A stretch of 64,000 nucleotides of DNA from Saturnia japonica (GCA_033032175.1 CM065309.1:12400001-12464000), one strand, 5' to 3'; numbered from the stretch's first letter, positions 41,701-50,150 are shown. Numbers and translations: made by a program. The notes: generated by a model from the sequence alone, not told the origin.

Positions 41701-44700
41701 TTTAGCGCTAAATTGCTTGAACGTACTTGTGCGGAGCTCAGTGGACGTCGTGTTGCAGCGCTTGTTGTGTTGGGTGGTGGTGCACCAGCAGCTGCGGTAG
41801 TGACGGCCGCGACACGCGCCGGGGTTCCCGTCCTACGTACCTCACCTTCTCATCTACATCTCTCGTATACCATCGCAAATGTATGTTTCTAATATCACAA
41901 TTATTAATTACTAGCTACTGCCCGCAACTTTGTCTTCGTGGACTTCAGAATTGGGTCTTCAGTGGGATAAAAAGAACCCTATGTGTCAAAAATGATTTTA
42001 AATTGTCCGTGTGCCAAATTTGATTGAAATCCGTTTTTATGTGATTTTGCGTGAAGACTAGCGGTGCCCATGGCTCCGTACGCGTTTAATACGAATGTTT
42101 TTGTCTTGTAGCTTTATTTTTCTCTTATTATTGACAATTCATATAGCCTACCATATGATAAATGACATGTACTTTTTTTAATTACGTAAATATTGAAATT
42201 ATGGAGTGACATAAACTTTTCCTGTACAAAATTTTATCAAAATCGGATGAGATTTAAATTATTTTTTAAAAGTTATCTAAAGTTAATATTGACAATTCTT
42301 ATAACCTAAGAAATGCATTTGTTTCTTATGTACGAAATTTATAAAAATCGGTCAAGCCATTTTTCAGATGAATCTGAAGATACAAACAGGTAGACAGGCA
42401 AAAAAATTTAAATATCACATTAGTGATTAGTGCACTTTATAGTATAGTATGCCTATTAAAAACAATAATAAAAATATTTACTGCAAAAATACAGATTATC
42501 AGTACTATACAGTTACATGTTTATGAATAAATTGTTGAATTATAGTTTTAAATACTCAATACTTGTGACTTCCGGTATTAATAATAGAATATGCGGTCTG
42601 ATTTGAAACTTTGTAAACGAGCTATTGACATACCGGCGCTGATCAGAATATATCAGCACGTACAAACTAGAAACTTCAGAATAAATATAATGTATCCGAT
42701 TTATAGTGGAAGTACGTAGAAACTTGGCGAATTGATATTTTAAAACGGAAGTTGCTATGCTTGCTATCAGTACGTAGTTGATCTACAGATAAAGTGATAA
42801 AAAGATTGTAGGAACGTGCTGAGAATGAATTGACAGATGATCTAAATACATATACGCTTAATTTTCAAATTCACAGTTAGATTCAATTTGCGGAATTACA
42901 TGCAAAACCCAAGCCGAGGTTTGGCCACTCTGTTACCCTTGCACTAGTTGCCATTACAATTGAATACCTTCTGAGTAAAGCGCGGTGAAGCTGTAAAAAC
43001 CTTCTAAGCTAACGATATATTCAGTTCGAAAATAAAAGACTTTGTGTTGTTCAAGAAATAAAACTGAATAATAATATTTCACCTATACTGTTAGTAAAAC
43101 AACTTTTATAGATAAGATTGTTTTTCAAACGGCGAATGTCATTAACTTATTTTTATGACTGTTTTATGAAACGCGGCTTATATAATTTTAATTTTGTGAC
43201 AATATTCACATCGTATACTGCTTTCTCGCTAATCCCCAAACACAATTTTAGGCTTTGCAGGCTTAACTTACTTAACATGACTCTTCTTTATGCGAAGCGT
43301 AACTACCTATATTAATATCGCGCATATTATACTAGTGCTGTAACTTGTCGAGTCTGACTGTAACAAGCATAGGTGATAAGTACCTAATCAAATCTTATAA
43401 TTTCTAATGTTTATGCTAACTGGTGAGGAGGAGTGGATCACTTGCAACAAGAATGAAGGAACAATATTATCAAAGTTAAAGTACGGACAAGCATCAAAAA
43501 CTCTGGAGAACCCACCCCCTAATTACGTATTTCGCAATAGTAAAGCGAAAGCAGAAATTGCTAATATCGGCATCAATATAGCAAATTCATATTGTGTTTG
43601 GTACTTGCACTTTATGGCCGGTACATAACGCACCGTCGGTAAGACAACGGCATACCTGCAGTTTTTGTAATTTTTCATGATAGAGATTTGTTCTGCTAAT
43701 ATTGTTATGAAATAATTATTCTTAGCGTGAATATGCCTTACACTTTTTTTAGGCGTCTTTGTATCTCTACCATTTACCTCATTTTGCGTACCTATTTCTA
43801 ACTATTATAAAATGAAATTTCTAAGGAGGTTACGGTGGTCTTACCCCTGCAGCCCTGGCACCAATTGTGCCCTTATCTTACCGTAGGTGCGATAATATGC
43901 ATTTGTTATAAGTATACGTTATCATTTGTTAATGTACATAGGGAGCAAGTAACTTGGTTGTGTTCAATACCAAAAATATTCAGGTGTGCGCGTTTTCTAC
44001 CAAAAAATCCCCGTCTCCCTTCTGCCCACTCTTCAGAAAGTCTCGCTAGCAATGCGTGACGGCTTTAATATCCTAGGTATGGATATTCGCATCGACCTTA
44101 ACTCCAGGGATTGTCATCGGGAGTGTCATCACTGCCACATCTCGGAGACTCGGAATCCTAAACAGGGTGTGTCGGGTTTTTACGCCCAAACAGCTGTATC
44201 TGCTTTACAAGGCATAAGTTCGGCCTTGTATGGAATACTGTTCGCACCTCTGAGACAAATCCGTAAAATATCTCCTCGAAGCCCTGGACAGGTTGCAGAG
44301 ATGGGCTGTCCGCATTTTAAATGATGCAGACCTCAGTAAGTTCATTGAACTGCTTCAGATACGCAGAGACATTGCCTCGGTGATTATGTTCTATCGTCTG
44401 TATCATGGCGAGTGTTCTTAAGAGCTGTTCCATCTAATCTCTTCTTCTCCCTTTCTTAGCAGAACCACACTTGCTGGACTACAGAAGTAAACCTTTACGG
44501 TAACCTTAATCTCGGCACGAACAAAAAAGTTCTTTTCATGTTATGTTTGCCATACTGTGAGGGCGTGGAACTGCCTCCCGGCCAGTGTGTTCCCTCCTTT
44601 CCTTCAAACCTGGACCTTCAAATATAATCTTTAGAGATATTTGAGTACTTTGGTATGTCAACGACGACTGACTGTGGATTTTAGATCCCACGGTGGTCAC

Positions 44701-47494
44701 CATTGCTATTGCGTTACACTGTGCTCACCATCAGGTAAAGTGATCACTTGCCGTGATACGATACAAAATGTGGGCTTCGATTAAAAGAAATATTGGAAAA
44801 AATTATGATAATGAATTTAACATAAAAAAATCTAATATTCTAAAATATTTCCTATATGTATATTACATTTAAACCTATCTATAGGGTACTAAAAAAAATA
44901 TACTTGGCATAAGTTTGGATGAAAAGTACAAAATAGTTTTTGTAACGTTAATAGTATTAAATTTACACACATGCCATTAATTATTATTTTAAATTTTATC
45001 AGCTCTATACTAAAATTTTAAGTGTGAGTGATATTTTTGAATAATTCACAGATGACAATAAATATTTTATGTAAGTACTTGAAATAAAATTATATGCGAT
45101 TTTAATTCGTCAAAATAATACAAAATTGTGATAAATTATTGTAATGAGTAAGGCTTTATAATATTATGATAATAAATTAATAAACATGATGTGCATAGTG
45201 TTATAATAAGTAGGAGACTTTTTTTTTCATGTTGTGAAACTTTTTGTTTGAGGTGAGAAATACTCGCGATTCTTCGACTTGAAATAAGAACGAGGAATGT
45301 CGTGCGAAATTATGGCCATTTATTACTTACTTCAACGCCGATTACATCTCGACGTAGACTGATATCGCTCTAAAAACGCTTCACACAATTGGACTATTAT
45401 TACTTGAGATAAAATTACACTTAACTATTTGAAGTCGCGAACCGTTTATCGAAGAATAAGTCAATGATTTAGTGTAATCTGTAAAAACATATTATATTAA
45501 ATATATAATCAAATATTTTAAGATAAAAAGTAACCTATGTTTTAATGTGGTTTATAAGCTACCTTTATGCAAAATATAATTCAAACCCGTTTAGCCGTTT
45601 GTGCGCGACTAAGTATGAACAAACAAACAAACTCAATTTCGCATTTATAATATTGTATAGGATATTTAATATAATACTTCTAATATTGTAATTTTTTTGT
45701 TTAAACTATTTATTTATTATTTGATGAGTGTTGGTTAACTTTAAAGGACCTATAAAAACTAAGAGATTACATCGTTGATGAACTGCATGTTTCTCGGTAA
45801 AAGAATGCCCAAGTCTTCAGTCATTCAGTAAACTAAAATAATTGAATAGAATTCTGAGGTTAAATATACTTTCATCCTCATGCCATATTTCGATTTCTAG
45901 GAAATGCTTCCTCTCGAAATTCGCCTTGAGATAACGGCCAGAGAAACTTTACACGCGCTGAGGTACAATTCAATTAATTATTTGTATACATTATCAAATA
46001 ATTATGTTCAACAAATGTAATAACAAAACATTTTTTTTCCAGAGCAACTTTACTACACACCCATTGGCATAGTTTTACTTTGCTCGTTGAAGAAAATATT
46101 CATGCAACATTGTCTTTGAGGAATGATCTGTCTGCAATCCTTACTGATCAGCCGCTGAATCCAAAATGGTTGTCACTCCCTAAACAATATTCTCGACATG
46201 TTTTATTTAGGTAAACTCTGTTAAATTATATTTGATAAAAATAATTGTATTAGAAATGTTAATTGTATTTATAATTTTAAATAATTAATTGTATTTTTTT
46301 ATGCAGACGACTTGCTGAAATTTCAAGGCTAACTCGAGGTGTTGTCGTTTTGATATGTGACATACATTACGCTAAGCTCGTTACAGATGAATCAAAGCGC
46401 CTTAATATGCTAGATGGTAATTTTTTTTGGTTATGGATAGACGCTTCAAAGGATTTCGATGGCTTTCATGACATCATTAACAAGACGCACGACAAAGAAG
46501 ACAATGAGAAAGGGACTGTTCAAGATTTTATAGAGCGCAGTAAACGAGATGATGTGTACAATAATACGAAAAATGTCCTTGATGTAGCAAACAAGAGTAT
46601 TGATAACATAACCTAATTTTAATCGTGAATATATTAGTATAAAAAACTATACAATAAGTTCCATTTTTAATAGTGTTAATAATAATATCAATAGTTCAAA
46701 AAACTATAATGATTTTAACAAATTATTAGGTATAAATATTAGTCAAAGGTATTATGATATTATACGACGACGTAGTATGCATGGTAAAAGCAATTATAAT
46801 GTAAATAATAAAGGCGTTGAAACTTCTAAAACTGAAAACATTTCCATTGTGAAGGAAAAAGTAACCTTAGATGACTGGAATAATAGTAGTAAAATTAGCG
46901 ATAGAAAAATGAAAAATGAATCTTTTAATAAATATGTAAATAGTATATACGTTGATGATACAATTGTAGTAAAAAATCCATTTTTGGAAGGGGATGCCAT
47001 TATTAGTAAAGAAAAAAATAATCGAGATAAGAATAGTTTATTATCCAGTGATATTTTAATGAATCCCGAGGTGCATGCATCTATAATGCATAATCTAAGA
47101 AATAATTTAATTGAAAAGAGAAGTGATAAGTATATAACTACGAAAAAATCTGACAATGAGAAATACAAAATTAAGAATAATGTTACTGTGATCTACAATA
47201 GTCTTCCTGTTGGACTATTGGCCTTACATCCACAGCCGATGAAAATTGGTAAGTATAAACAAAAATGTACTATTTCATAGACAATTTCATCTGGAAGTTG
47301 TGCTTAATTAACTTGATATATACAGATCACGAATTTGTACGTGCAGCATTGCGACTGGTGGTTGGAGCGCTAAGACGAGTATTGCGTGCTTGTGATACTT
47401 GGTCGGCACAAGCTCAATTCTTTAGTGATGCGACTGCTTCTTGCTGGGATGAAACTAGTGATGTTGCAGCTGACTTTTCTGCAGAATTTACAAG
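23497..47494 (+). CDS. Nmdar2: NMDA-type ionotropic glutamate receptor subunit 2, amino-terminal part (six exons, gene runs off window)
   Basis: Six exons join in consistent phase at GT-AG sites: 23497-23780, 41700-41880, 45901-45962, 46043-46210, 46307-47248 and 47326-47494. Together they give about 600 codons. Seen: a hydrophobic N-terminal leader, then an alpha/beta amino-terminal (clamshell) domain with the strand-like VAALVVLGGG, RGVVVLICDI and FFWLWID. Near the end is LALHPQPMKIG followed by a VRAALRLVVGALRRVL helix. These last features and the order match arthropod NMDA receptor 2 as I know it. Known role: GluN2-type subunits join GluN1 in glutamate-gated, calcium-permeable synaptic channels; this domain is extracellular and modulatory. 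The ligand-binding and pore exons are not in the window. Odd: a roughly 230-codon low-complexity insert in exon 5 with a one-base frame change near 46611. The receptor superfamily is more certain than the subunit. Confidence 0.78.
23781..25439. other. Start of Nmdar2 intron 1
   Basis: Begins GTAACT. No further exon or repeat family recognised before the LINE fragment at 25440. Confidence 0.5.
25440..26200 (-). mobile_element. Non-LTR retrotransposon fragment, C-terminal plus 3' tail
   Basis: Minus strand from about 26190: broken frames give LCSEKLFGTVPAATFH, then SRTVWFQKNIF and ALRLWNKLPSADVF, the conserved C-terminal W-N-x-L-P block of lepidopteran LINEs. After this comes a tail (25870-25740) and a second, similar tail unit (25735-25440). 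Tail-only copies elsewhere in the window (18495-18785, 41365-41645) probably derive from the same family. Confidence 0.65.
26201..29271. other. Nmdar2 intron 1 between LINE fragment and aaNAT-like gene
   Basis: AT-rich with long stretches lacking any open frame. A GC-richer island at 28555-28725 stands out but matches nothing else in the window. Confidence 0.45.
29272..29277 (-). promoter_or_regulatory. Candidate poly(A) signal of the aaNAT-like gene
   Basis: AATAAA on the minus strand, 63 bases after the stop codon. The hexamer is common by chance in AT-rich DNA, so the position is the only real support. Confidence 0.4.
29340..29592 (-). CDS. aaNAT-like exon 4 with stop codon
   Basis: The minus-strand acceptor AATTTCAG precedes 29592, and the stop TAG is at 29342-29340. 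It begins INLAKQLGFRATGGIFTSS, the helix and strand that usually follow motif A, then has GMECLYEISYKQFGK. After the DTDTKYLKIYG stretch the protein continues for about 20 residues into a hydrophobic tail. The family often ends near this point, so the tail may be an extension after loss of an older stop. Confidence 0.8.
29340..35873 (-). CDS. GNAT-family N-acetyltransferase, arylalkylamine N-acetyltransferase-like (four exons)
   Basis: Four minus-strand exons join in phase: 35873-35705, 35065-34890, 32824-32658 and 29592-29340, giving 254 residues. Seen: an N-terminal VWTHFERIVEDGRTLKFEI opening and a core YLMGAGLSVTPEYRRLGIAV. The latter contains the acetyl-CoA loop pattern R-R-L-G-I-A (Q/R-x-x-G-x-G/A). 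Then come AKQLGF and the C-terminal YEISYKQFG. Length and order fit insect aaNAT-like enzymes, which transfer acetyl from acetyl-CoA to amines such as dopamine, serotonin or octopamine in cuticle tanning, pigmentation and amine inactivation. The substrate cannot be told from sequence. The whole gene lies antisense inside intron 1 of Nmdar2. Its intron 3 holds a mariner copy. The hydrophobic C-terminal tail (FIYLCFIYLLMY) is unusual. Confidence 0.83.
30109..31382 (+). mobile_element. mariner-type DNA transposon, decayed, with TIRs and TA duplication
   Basis: The left end reads GTCTGGCCATAAATACTGTT and the right end, reverse-complemented, GTCCGGCCATAAGTTCTGTT. Both are flanked by TA (30107-30108 and 31383-31384). 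The 1274-base length and one transposase reading suit the mariner superfamily. The internal coding part is broken (separate entry). It lies in intron 3 of the aaNAT-like gene, on the opposite strand to it, and so is nested two introns deep within Nmdar2. Confidence 0.92.
30257..31274 (+). pseudogene. mariner transposase, frameshifted
   Basis: ATG at 30257 starts MEWGVKENRIAVIALHKVG, followed by the helix-turn-helix DNA-binding part. The frame stops at TGA 30512-30514 and then continues in other frames through MKIPARTLSRII, ILFTDKNIFTIEEH (first catalytic Asp region), SVMVWW, QQDSAPGH (second Asp) and SPDYNSLDF (third Asp). It ends with KACIKAKGGHFE and TAG at 31274. Counting from the Asp of QQDS to the last Asp of SLD gives 37 residues between, as in the maT-like DD37D clade. 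At least four frame changes plus a TAG in place of a Trp codon (after SLDFKL) make it inactive. Known role: cut-and-paste transposition into TA sites. Confidence 0.9.
31385..32274. other. aaNAT-like intron 3, right of the mariner
   Basis: AT-rich. A weak inverted pair (AGGTCGCTCAA at 31947 and its complement near 32140) could be a small MITE; evidence is thin. Confidence 0.35.
32275..32390 (+). repeat. Repeat family F copy
   Basis: TGTTGGCACGGCTGATTC, TTTTGGGGTTATTTTTGTT, TTACGCCGAGGAAATAAAAC and TTCTTACGTGCGTACATAAG. Matches 2795-2910. Confidence 0.6.
32360..32545 (-). repeat. tRNA-derived SINE fragment with Pol III boxes
   Basis: On the minus strand, a box A-like TAGCAGTAGTGG (32528-32517) is followed after 31 bases by a box B-like GAGTTCAAATCC (32485-32474). 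This is the spacing of a tRNA-type internal promoter. Downstream, AGTGAAGGAAAACATTCGT resembles the body of other SINE copies in the window. No cloverleaf could be completed, so it is a SINE, not a tRNA gene. Confidence 0.6.
32658..32824 (-). CDS. aaNAT-like exon 3, acetyl-CoA binding motif
   Basis: The minus-strand acceptor CCATAG precedes 32824 and the donor AAG|GTATG follows 32658. It carries AIYDKYDVNKYLMGAGLSV and then PEYRRLGIAVELL. The R-R-L-G-I-A loop is the pyrophosphate-binding motif A of GNAT enzymes, and Y-D-K-Y-x-V/D is characteristic of insect aaNAT-like proteins. This is the most diagnostic exon of the gene. Confidence 0.85.
33112..34409. mobile_element. Non-autonomous TIR element with repeated GGGGCAC-ATTGATA motifs
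   Basis: The left end GGGGGAAGTGGTGTACTTTG resembles the reverse complement of the right end, TTGGGAAATGGGGCAGCTTT. Related motifs recur inside: GGGACACATTGATACA near 33139, GGGGCACATTGATAATC near 33480, GAGGCACATTGATCC near 33504 and the inverse ATCAAAGTGCCCCATT near 34182. No transposase is visible and no target duplication could be fixed. It lies in intron 2 of the aaNAT-like gene. Confidence 0.55.
34890..35065 (-). CDS. aaNAT-like exon 2
   Basis: The minus-strand acceptor ATGACAG precedes 35065 and the donor CCG|GTAAATC follows 34890. It encodes a helix (NNLEAVQEYRVLLTSIIEQK) and then a strand with SVACFLAEGDGSGRTLVAVN, the GNAT beta2-beta3 region. Phases match exons 1 and 3. Reading past the donor reaches a stop within three codons, so splicing is required. 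Confidence 0.8.
35705..35873 (-). CDS. aaNAT-like exon 1 with start codon
   Basis: ATG at 35873 begins MSTREYPKVWTHFERIVEDG. The exon ends with a donor read on the minus strand as CGG|GTAAGTG and leaves one base over. Opening with a W-T-x-F-E-R block is typical of the more divergent insect aaNAT-like proteins. No TATA box is evident upstream. Confidence 0.8.
35874..36366. promoter_or_regulatory. Upstream flank of the aaNAT-like gene
   Basis: The stretch 5' of ATG 35873 on the minus strand. No TATA box or clear initiator was recognised. It must hold the promoter if exon 1 is the first exon, but nothing specific can be pointed to. Confidence 0.3.
36367..36650. repeat. Interspersed repeat, inverted relative of 5690-5830
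   Basis: Begins TCTATACATATAATAAAATA. Its interior, reverse-complemented, reads ACATCCTAAATGT, AATCATACCAAAATTCATTA. The same blocks occur in direct orientation at about 5735-5815 (GCATCCTAAATGTTACCAAA, AATCATACCAAATTTCATTA). The TC start suggests a Helitron-type end. Confidence 0.45.
36878..36930 (-). repeat. Helitron-like 3' terminus (minus)
   Basis: Minus strand ends CCACGCTGGTGAAGGCGCAG then GCACAGCTAG|T. GC-rich with terminal CTAG; partner end not found. Confidence 0.42.
37837..37995 (+). repeat. SINE fragment (GGTGAAGGAAAACATCGTGA family)
   Basis: A box A-like GACTCAGTGGTATCA is followed by TTCGGTGAAGGAAAACATCG and then CCATAGCAAGGTGCTAAGGC. The same body occurs at 51240-51410, with a short piece near 8800-8835. 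The motif is widespread in moth and butterfly SINEs. Confidence 0.6.
37996..40264. other. Nmdar2 intron 1, gene-free part
   Basis: AT-rich; only short chance frames. Nothing recognised. Confidence 0.5.
40265..40425. repeat. Repeat family B copy
   Basis: ACTGGGTCGCGACAACCATG, CATATGGTGAAAAGCCAGTC, GTGGTTCG, TTCTATTTACGCAGG. The block order is as at 13600-13830. Confidence 0.58.
40526..40858. repeat. Candidate TIR element, same ends
   Basis: AGAAGTGAAACCTTCAC at the left; reverse-complemented right end TGAAGTGAAAACTTTATTCG. About 333 bases, AT-rich inside, no coding frame. Confidence 0.42.
41365..41645. repeat. LINE-tail repeat copy A2
   Basis: The best-preserved copy: GGTGGCAAACAAGTATACG, CCAGATGGTAAGCGGC, AGGAGCTCTAGAAAGCC, CGCAGGAACACAACAC and CCCTACCTCTCTTA. 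It ends only about 55 bases before exon 2 of Nmdar2 at 41700. Confidence 0.68.
41700..41880 (+). CDS. Nmdar2: Nmdar2 exon 2
   Basis: The acceptor TTAACAG precedes 41700 and the donor AAT|GTATGT follows 41880. Its first base completes the Arg codon begun in exon 1, and 60 codons follow to phase 0. The peptide starts FSAKLLERTCAEL and runs through VAALVVLGGGAPAAAVVTAA to GVPVLRTSPSH. This is the helix-strand-helix pattern expected where an ATD tests whether a subsite is empty and moves to the next strand. GC content is again much higher than in the surrounding intron. Confidence 0.78.
41911..42090 (-). repeat. Helitron-like 3' terminal region (minus), in Nmdar2 intron 2
   Basis: CTAG at 41911, then GCCCGCAACTTTGTCTTCG on the plus strand, mirrors the lepidopteran Helitron end. 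It starts 31 bases after the exon 2 donor. A possible 5' partner is the TC end at 45662 on the same strand, which would make a 3.75-kb element, but this is not established. Confidence 0.42.
42091..43959. other. Nmdar2 intron 2, left part
   Basis: AT-rich with LINE- or Helitron-like text (ATTGAAATCCGT, AAAATCGG(A/T)) to about 42400 and a family E repeat at 42915. The 73-codon frame at 43407-43628 has no recognised domain. Confidence 0.45.
42915..43035. repeat. Repeat family E copy
   Basis: Contains GCCGAGGTTTGGCCACTCTG, also echoed at 9870-9890 (GCCGAGGGTCGGCCACTCTG), and then GGTGAAGCTGTAAAAACC. Intronic. Confidence 0.5.
43960..44770 (+). mobile_element. Non-LTR retrotransposon fragment, C-terminal
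   Basis: Broken frames across the plus strand. They contain a section resembling the post-RT region of lepidopteran LINEs: FYRLYHGECS around 44390, then FFSCYVCHTVRAWNCLPASV near 44540-44590, matching the usual R-F...W-N-x-L-P-x-x-V-F-P pattern. A tail follows. Many stops; no RT catalytic block. It lies in intron 2 of Nmdar2. Confidence 0.62.
45575..45662 (-). repeat. Helitron-like 5' terminus (minus)
   Basis: Minus strand: A|TCCTATACAATATTATAAAT, GCGAAATTGAGTTTGTTTG, CAAACGGCTAAACGGGTTTG. It lies in Nmdar2 intron 2, 240 bases before exon 3. Confidence 0.45.
45901..45962 (+). CDS. Nmdar2: Nmdar2 exon 3 (62 bases)
   Basis: A short exon with acceptor TTTCTAG before 45901 and donor AG|GTACAA after 45962. 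It enters in phase 0, matching exon 2, and leaves in phase 2. It encodes EMLPLEIRLEITARETLHAL, a Leu/Glu-rich amphipathic stretch. It is supported mainly by phase agreement on both sides and by the tight cluster of following exons (introns of 80 and 96 bases). Confidence 0.7.
46043..46210 (+). CDS. Nmdar2: Nmdar2 exon 4
   Basis: A pyrimidine tract and CCAG precede 46043; donor AG|GTAAAC follows 46210. In frame it reads ATLLHTHWHSFTLLVEENI, then a polar stretch ending PKWLSLPKQYSRHVLF. The W-x-S-F-x-L-L pattern is the usual receptor-ATD segment where ligand-gated channels (NMDA and kainate types) carry a W-x-x-F-x-V-L core. Phase 2 in, phase 2 out. Confidence 0.76.
46307..47248 (+). CDS. Nmdar2: Nmdar2 exon 5, with low-complexity insert and a one-base frame change
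   Basis: The acceptor TATGCAG precedes 46307; the donor ATTG|GTAAGT follows 47248. It opens RLAEISRLTRGVVVLICDI and reaches NFFWLWID, strong ATD signatures. It then becomes very rich in Asn, Lys, Ser, Asp and Ile. The first frame stops at TAA 46614-46616. The frame one base on is closed by TAA at 46609-46611 but is open from 46612 through the end, where it gives SLPVGLLALHPQPMKIG just before the donor. About 220 stop-free codons in such AT-rich DNA argue that this is real coding sequence. One base must therefore be extra (or two missing) between 46609 and 46614. An indel error, a null allele or +1 frameshifting could each explain it. Confidence 0.68.
47326..47494 (+). CDS. Nmdar2: Nmdar2 exon 6 (last exon seen)
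   Basis: Bounded by ATATACAG before 47326 and AG|GTATGC after 47494. The intron before it is only 77 bases. The first two bases complete an Asp codon with the last base of exon 5. The peptide HEFVRAALRLVVGALRRVL is an amphipathic helix, followed by ACDTW, a Cys/Trp pair (ASCWDE) and an acidic end. In NMDA type 2 receptors this region lies late in the amino-terminal domain. It exits in phase 2, so another exon must follow; none was recognised before base 64000. Confidence 0.76.
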
Positions 47495-49253
47495 GTATGC
47501 TATAAAGAAAATTAACAATAATTACTTTTATTCTAATTTGTTTAGCCTGTAACAGCAATATTTAAATAATATATTAAATATTGTTTAATGTCCAATCTCA
47601 AACTTATATATAACTACTATCAAAAATCACTTAGCATGAAAGTTTTTAACTTTGTACAGTCTGCAACAAAGTGTAGCATGAAAATTAATTTAATATTGGT
47701 CGTTATCTCCAGTTATCCACACAAAAAGTGTCGACAAGTTATGAAAATGTTAATGGTGCTAAAATTACGTTGCTTTTTTCTTTTGTGAAGAGTTTTTGCA
47801 AAGTTGAAAATTACTTCAAATTCGTTGCCTATAATTCGGAGGTAAGCCTGAATATCACAAATAACTCTGTTGAGTGATTGGAACAATTACCAGTTCCCAA
47901 TTTTTTTTATGAATTCATAGCATAAAATTAATATTTATGGTAAGTGACATTGCATCCTTTACGAAAAATTTGTCATACAATTTTGATTTAATAGCTTACA
48001 CACTAATAATTCACTGTCTAATATTTGTATTAAAATTGTTGTTGTTTTAATGGATAACAGTATTGAATATTCGTTTATACAATATTTTTCATAAGACAAT
48101 ATTTATTATACTTTTCATAGGGCCAATGATCAAAATATAATTGAAAAACGTATCATATTTCAATATTATGTATGAAGTGTATGGGAAAATAGAAGATGTT
48201 CAATACTTGTAGGTGGAATGTATTAGGAATGAAATATGCAGAAGTCGTTTAATTTTAAGATTAGGGTTATGTTATCTGTTGTCAGATGTATGTATGTTCC
48301 AGGGTATACTAGCAGAAACGACTGCCGATTCAGCTTGTATGCTGTGGAACTTTATAGTTAAAAGGGATAGATAGGGGTAATGATAGATATTTATTTAATA
48401 GTTTAGTATAATTTTATTTTCTGAAGATTAAGTTATTGTTTTTGGTGATATAATCCGATACACCAGCTGTTAAAGCCTCCTTAAATAAAAATAAAAAAGA
48501 TTATTTATAAATTTACTTATGGCTTAGTTAAATGGAATTTGAAAAGTGATAAAAGATCAAAAATCTGTATGAATTTAAATCATTTTATTCACTTCTTGTA
48601 AAAGAGATCACAATCAAGTCGGATGTTTCAAACTACCGAAGCATTCAAACTACAGACGATAATAGGACGGTAACAAACGTCGAGCATCATCATAAAAGCA
48701 AATTGACTAGCGGGTCCGAGAACGGTGCAAGATTACTTTTATGTCTGTCGTATCTAAAAGGCTTGGCGGTTTTATATCATAGTCCGCATTATCCTACAAA
48801 GGTTTATCTAGAAGACATCAATAGTTAAGGACACGAAACACTACATATATTTTGTTAAAATCTTTGATATCACTATTAATTCTATTCAAATATTAGCAAA
48901 GGACTGTTATTATTTGTCATAAATAGAGTTTCGTTAATTCTATCCAAATACGATTTAGATGTTTTACTTAAAAAATATTATACGAATCTTTAGCCATAGG
49001 TAAGCTTCGACATATTTTTTTTTCTAATAAGATTCATTAATGTATTTGCAATCAAATGATTATTATCCATTGTAATAATTAGGGTTAAGTGTATTTACAT
49101 ATTTATGCAAAAATATAATTATTTTATTTGGGAAGTAATATCTCAAACGGTCATCTGATTTCAAACTAGGCATAGCTTGAAATATGACAACTAAGCAAAT
49201 GATACATGTTGTGAGGGATGTTTCAAGTCTTCAATCGAATCCGCTTCAAGTCT
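47495..49253. other. Start of the last visible Nmdar2 intron
   Basis: Begins GTATGC. AT-rich, no exon recognised. A patch near 48650-48720 is less AT-rich but unassigned. Confidence 0.45.
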
Positions 49254-50150
49254 TCAATAAAAATGCAGTTTTAAATTAATGACAGGGCAGCTGGAGGCGA
49301 GACAGAAACTTGTTCTAGTGGTGGTAATTGTGTTTGAAAAGGGTTCTGGCATGGTTCTTTTTGCAAACGACACTTCACTTATATTCAAAGTGAAAAGAAT
49401 AGATTCGGAGCTTAGGAAATTAAATAACACCTTAGTTAAAATCTCTGAATGGTTTGCTTTAAATAATTGACTACTAAATGCAAACAAAATCAAACGTATG
49501 AGATTTGTCTTGCCCAATGTTCGGCGTGTTGAAAGTAGATACCATATTTATATTATAAAAGCGGGCAGTTCGAGTAATGTACAACATGAGACCCCGCGTA
49601 TCACTAATGAACAAGTTCCAGGAATTTAGTATTTTAACTTTGCCCTCCCAATACATCTTTGATAACTTAATGTATGTCCGTAAAAACTTAGACAATCTGG
49701 ATTTTGTCAAAGATGAGCACAATGTAAATACTAGAAATAGAGATAGATTAGTTGTACCGTGTTTTAGACTTAGTAAGACTAATAAAAGTTTTTTAGGTAA
49801 TAGTGTTAGTTTCTATAACAAGATTCCGAAGCACATTACTGATTTGCCGGACAACAAGTTCAAGGACCATGTCAAGCGGGCTTTACTGTCAAAAGGTTAT
49901 TTATAGGGTGGATCATTATGTGAATGATATTGATGTCTGGAAGTGACTGCCTCTCTGTGCATCCACTAAATTATTATTATTGTATATTAACATTTGTACA
50001 GTTAACAAAAAAAAAGATAAACCCGATAGAGTTTTTTACCGATTCTTCTCGATATCTGGGATTTATCCCGAACCGGCAGTAGTGTTTTGACGTTCATAAG
50101 TGCCTTATTAAGGCCTAAATTGAATAAAGATTATTTTGATTTTGATTTTG
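49254..50150 (+). mobile_element. Non-LTR retrotransposon fragment, C-terminal RT and 3' tail (CR1/Jockey-like)
   Basis: Near 49350 the frame reads VLFANDTSLIF where reverse transcriptases have F/Y-A-D-D; the first Asp is Asn here. KISEWFALNN, a stop, then LLNANKIK follow. After an apparent internal deletion, 49577-49906 encodes a C-terminal part (RPRVSLMNKFQEFSILTLPS, YNKIPKHI, DHVKRALLSKGYL). The 3' end carries a TTTTGA repeat typical of a LINE tail (50133-50150). It is 5' truncated, internally deleted and inactive. It lies in sense orientation in the receptor intron. Confidence 0.8.

Noticed and set aside
41911..45662. A single 3.75-kb Helitron spanning Nmdar2 intron 2
   Set aside because: CTAG and TC ends lie on the same strand, but no Rep sequence or empty site links them; they could belong to separate copies.
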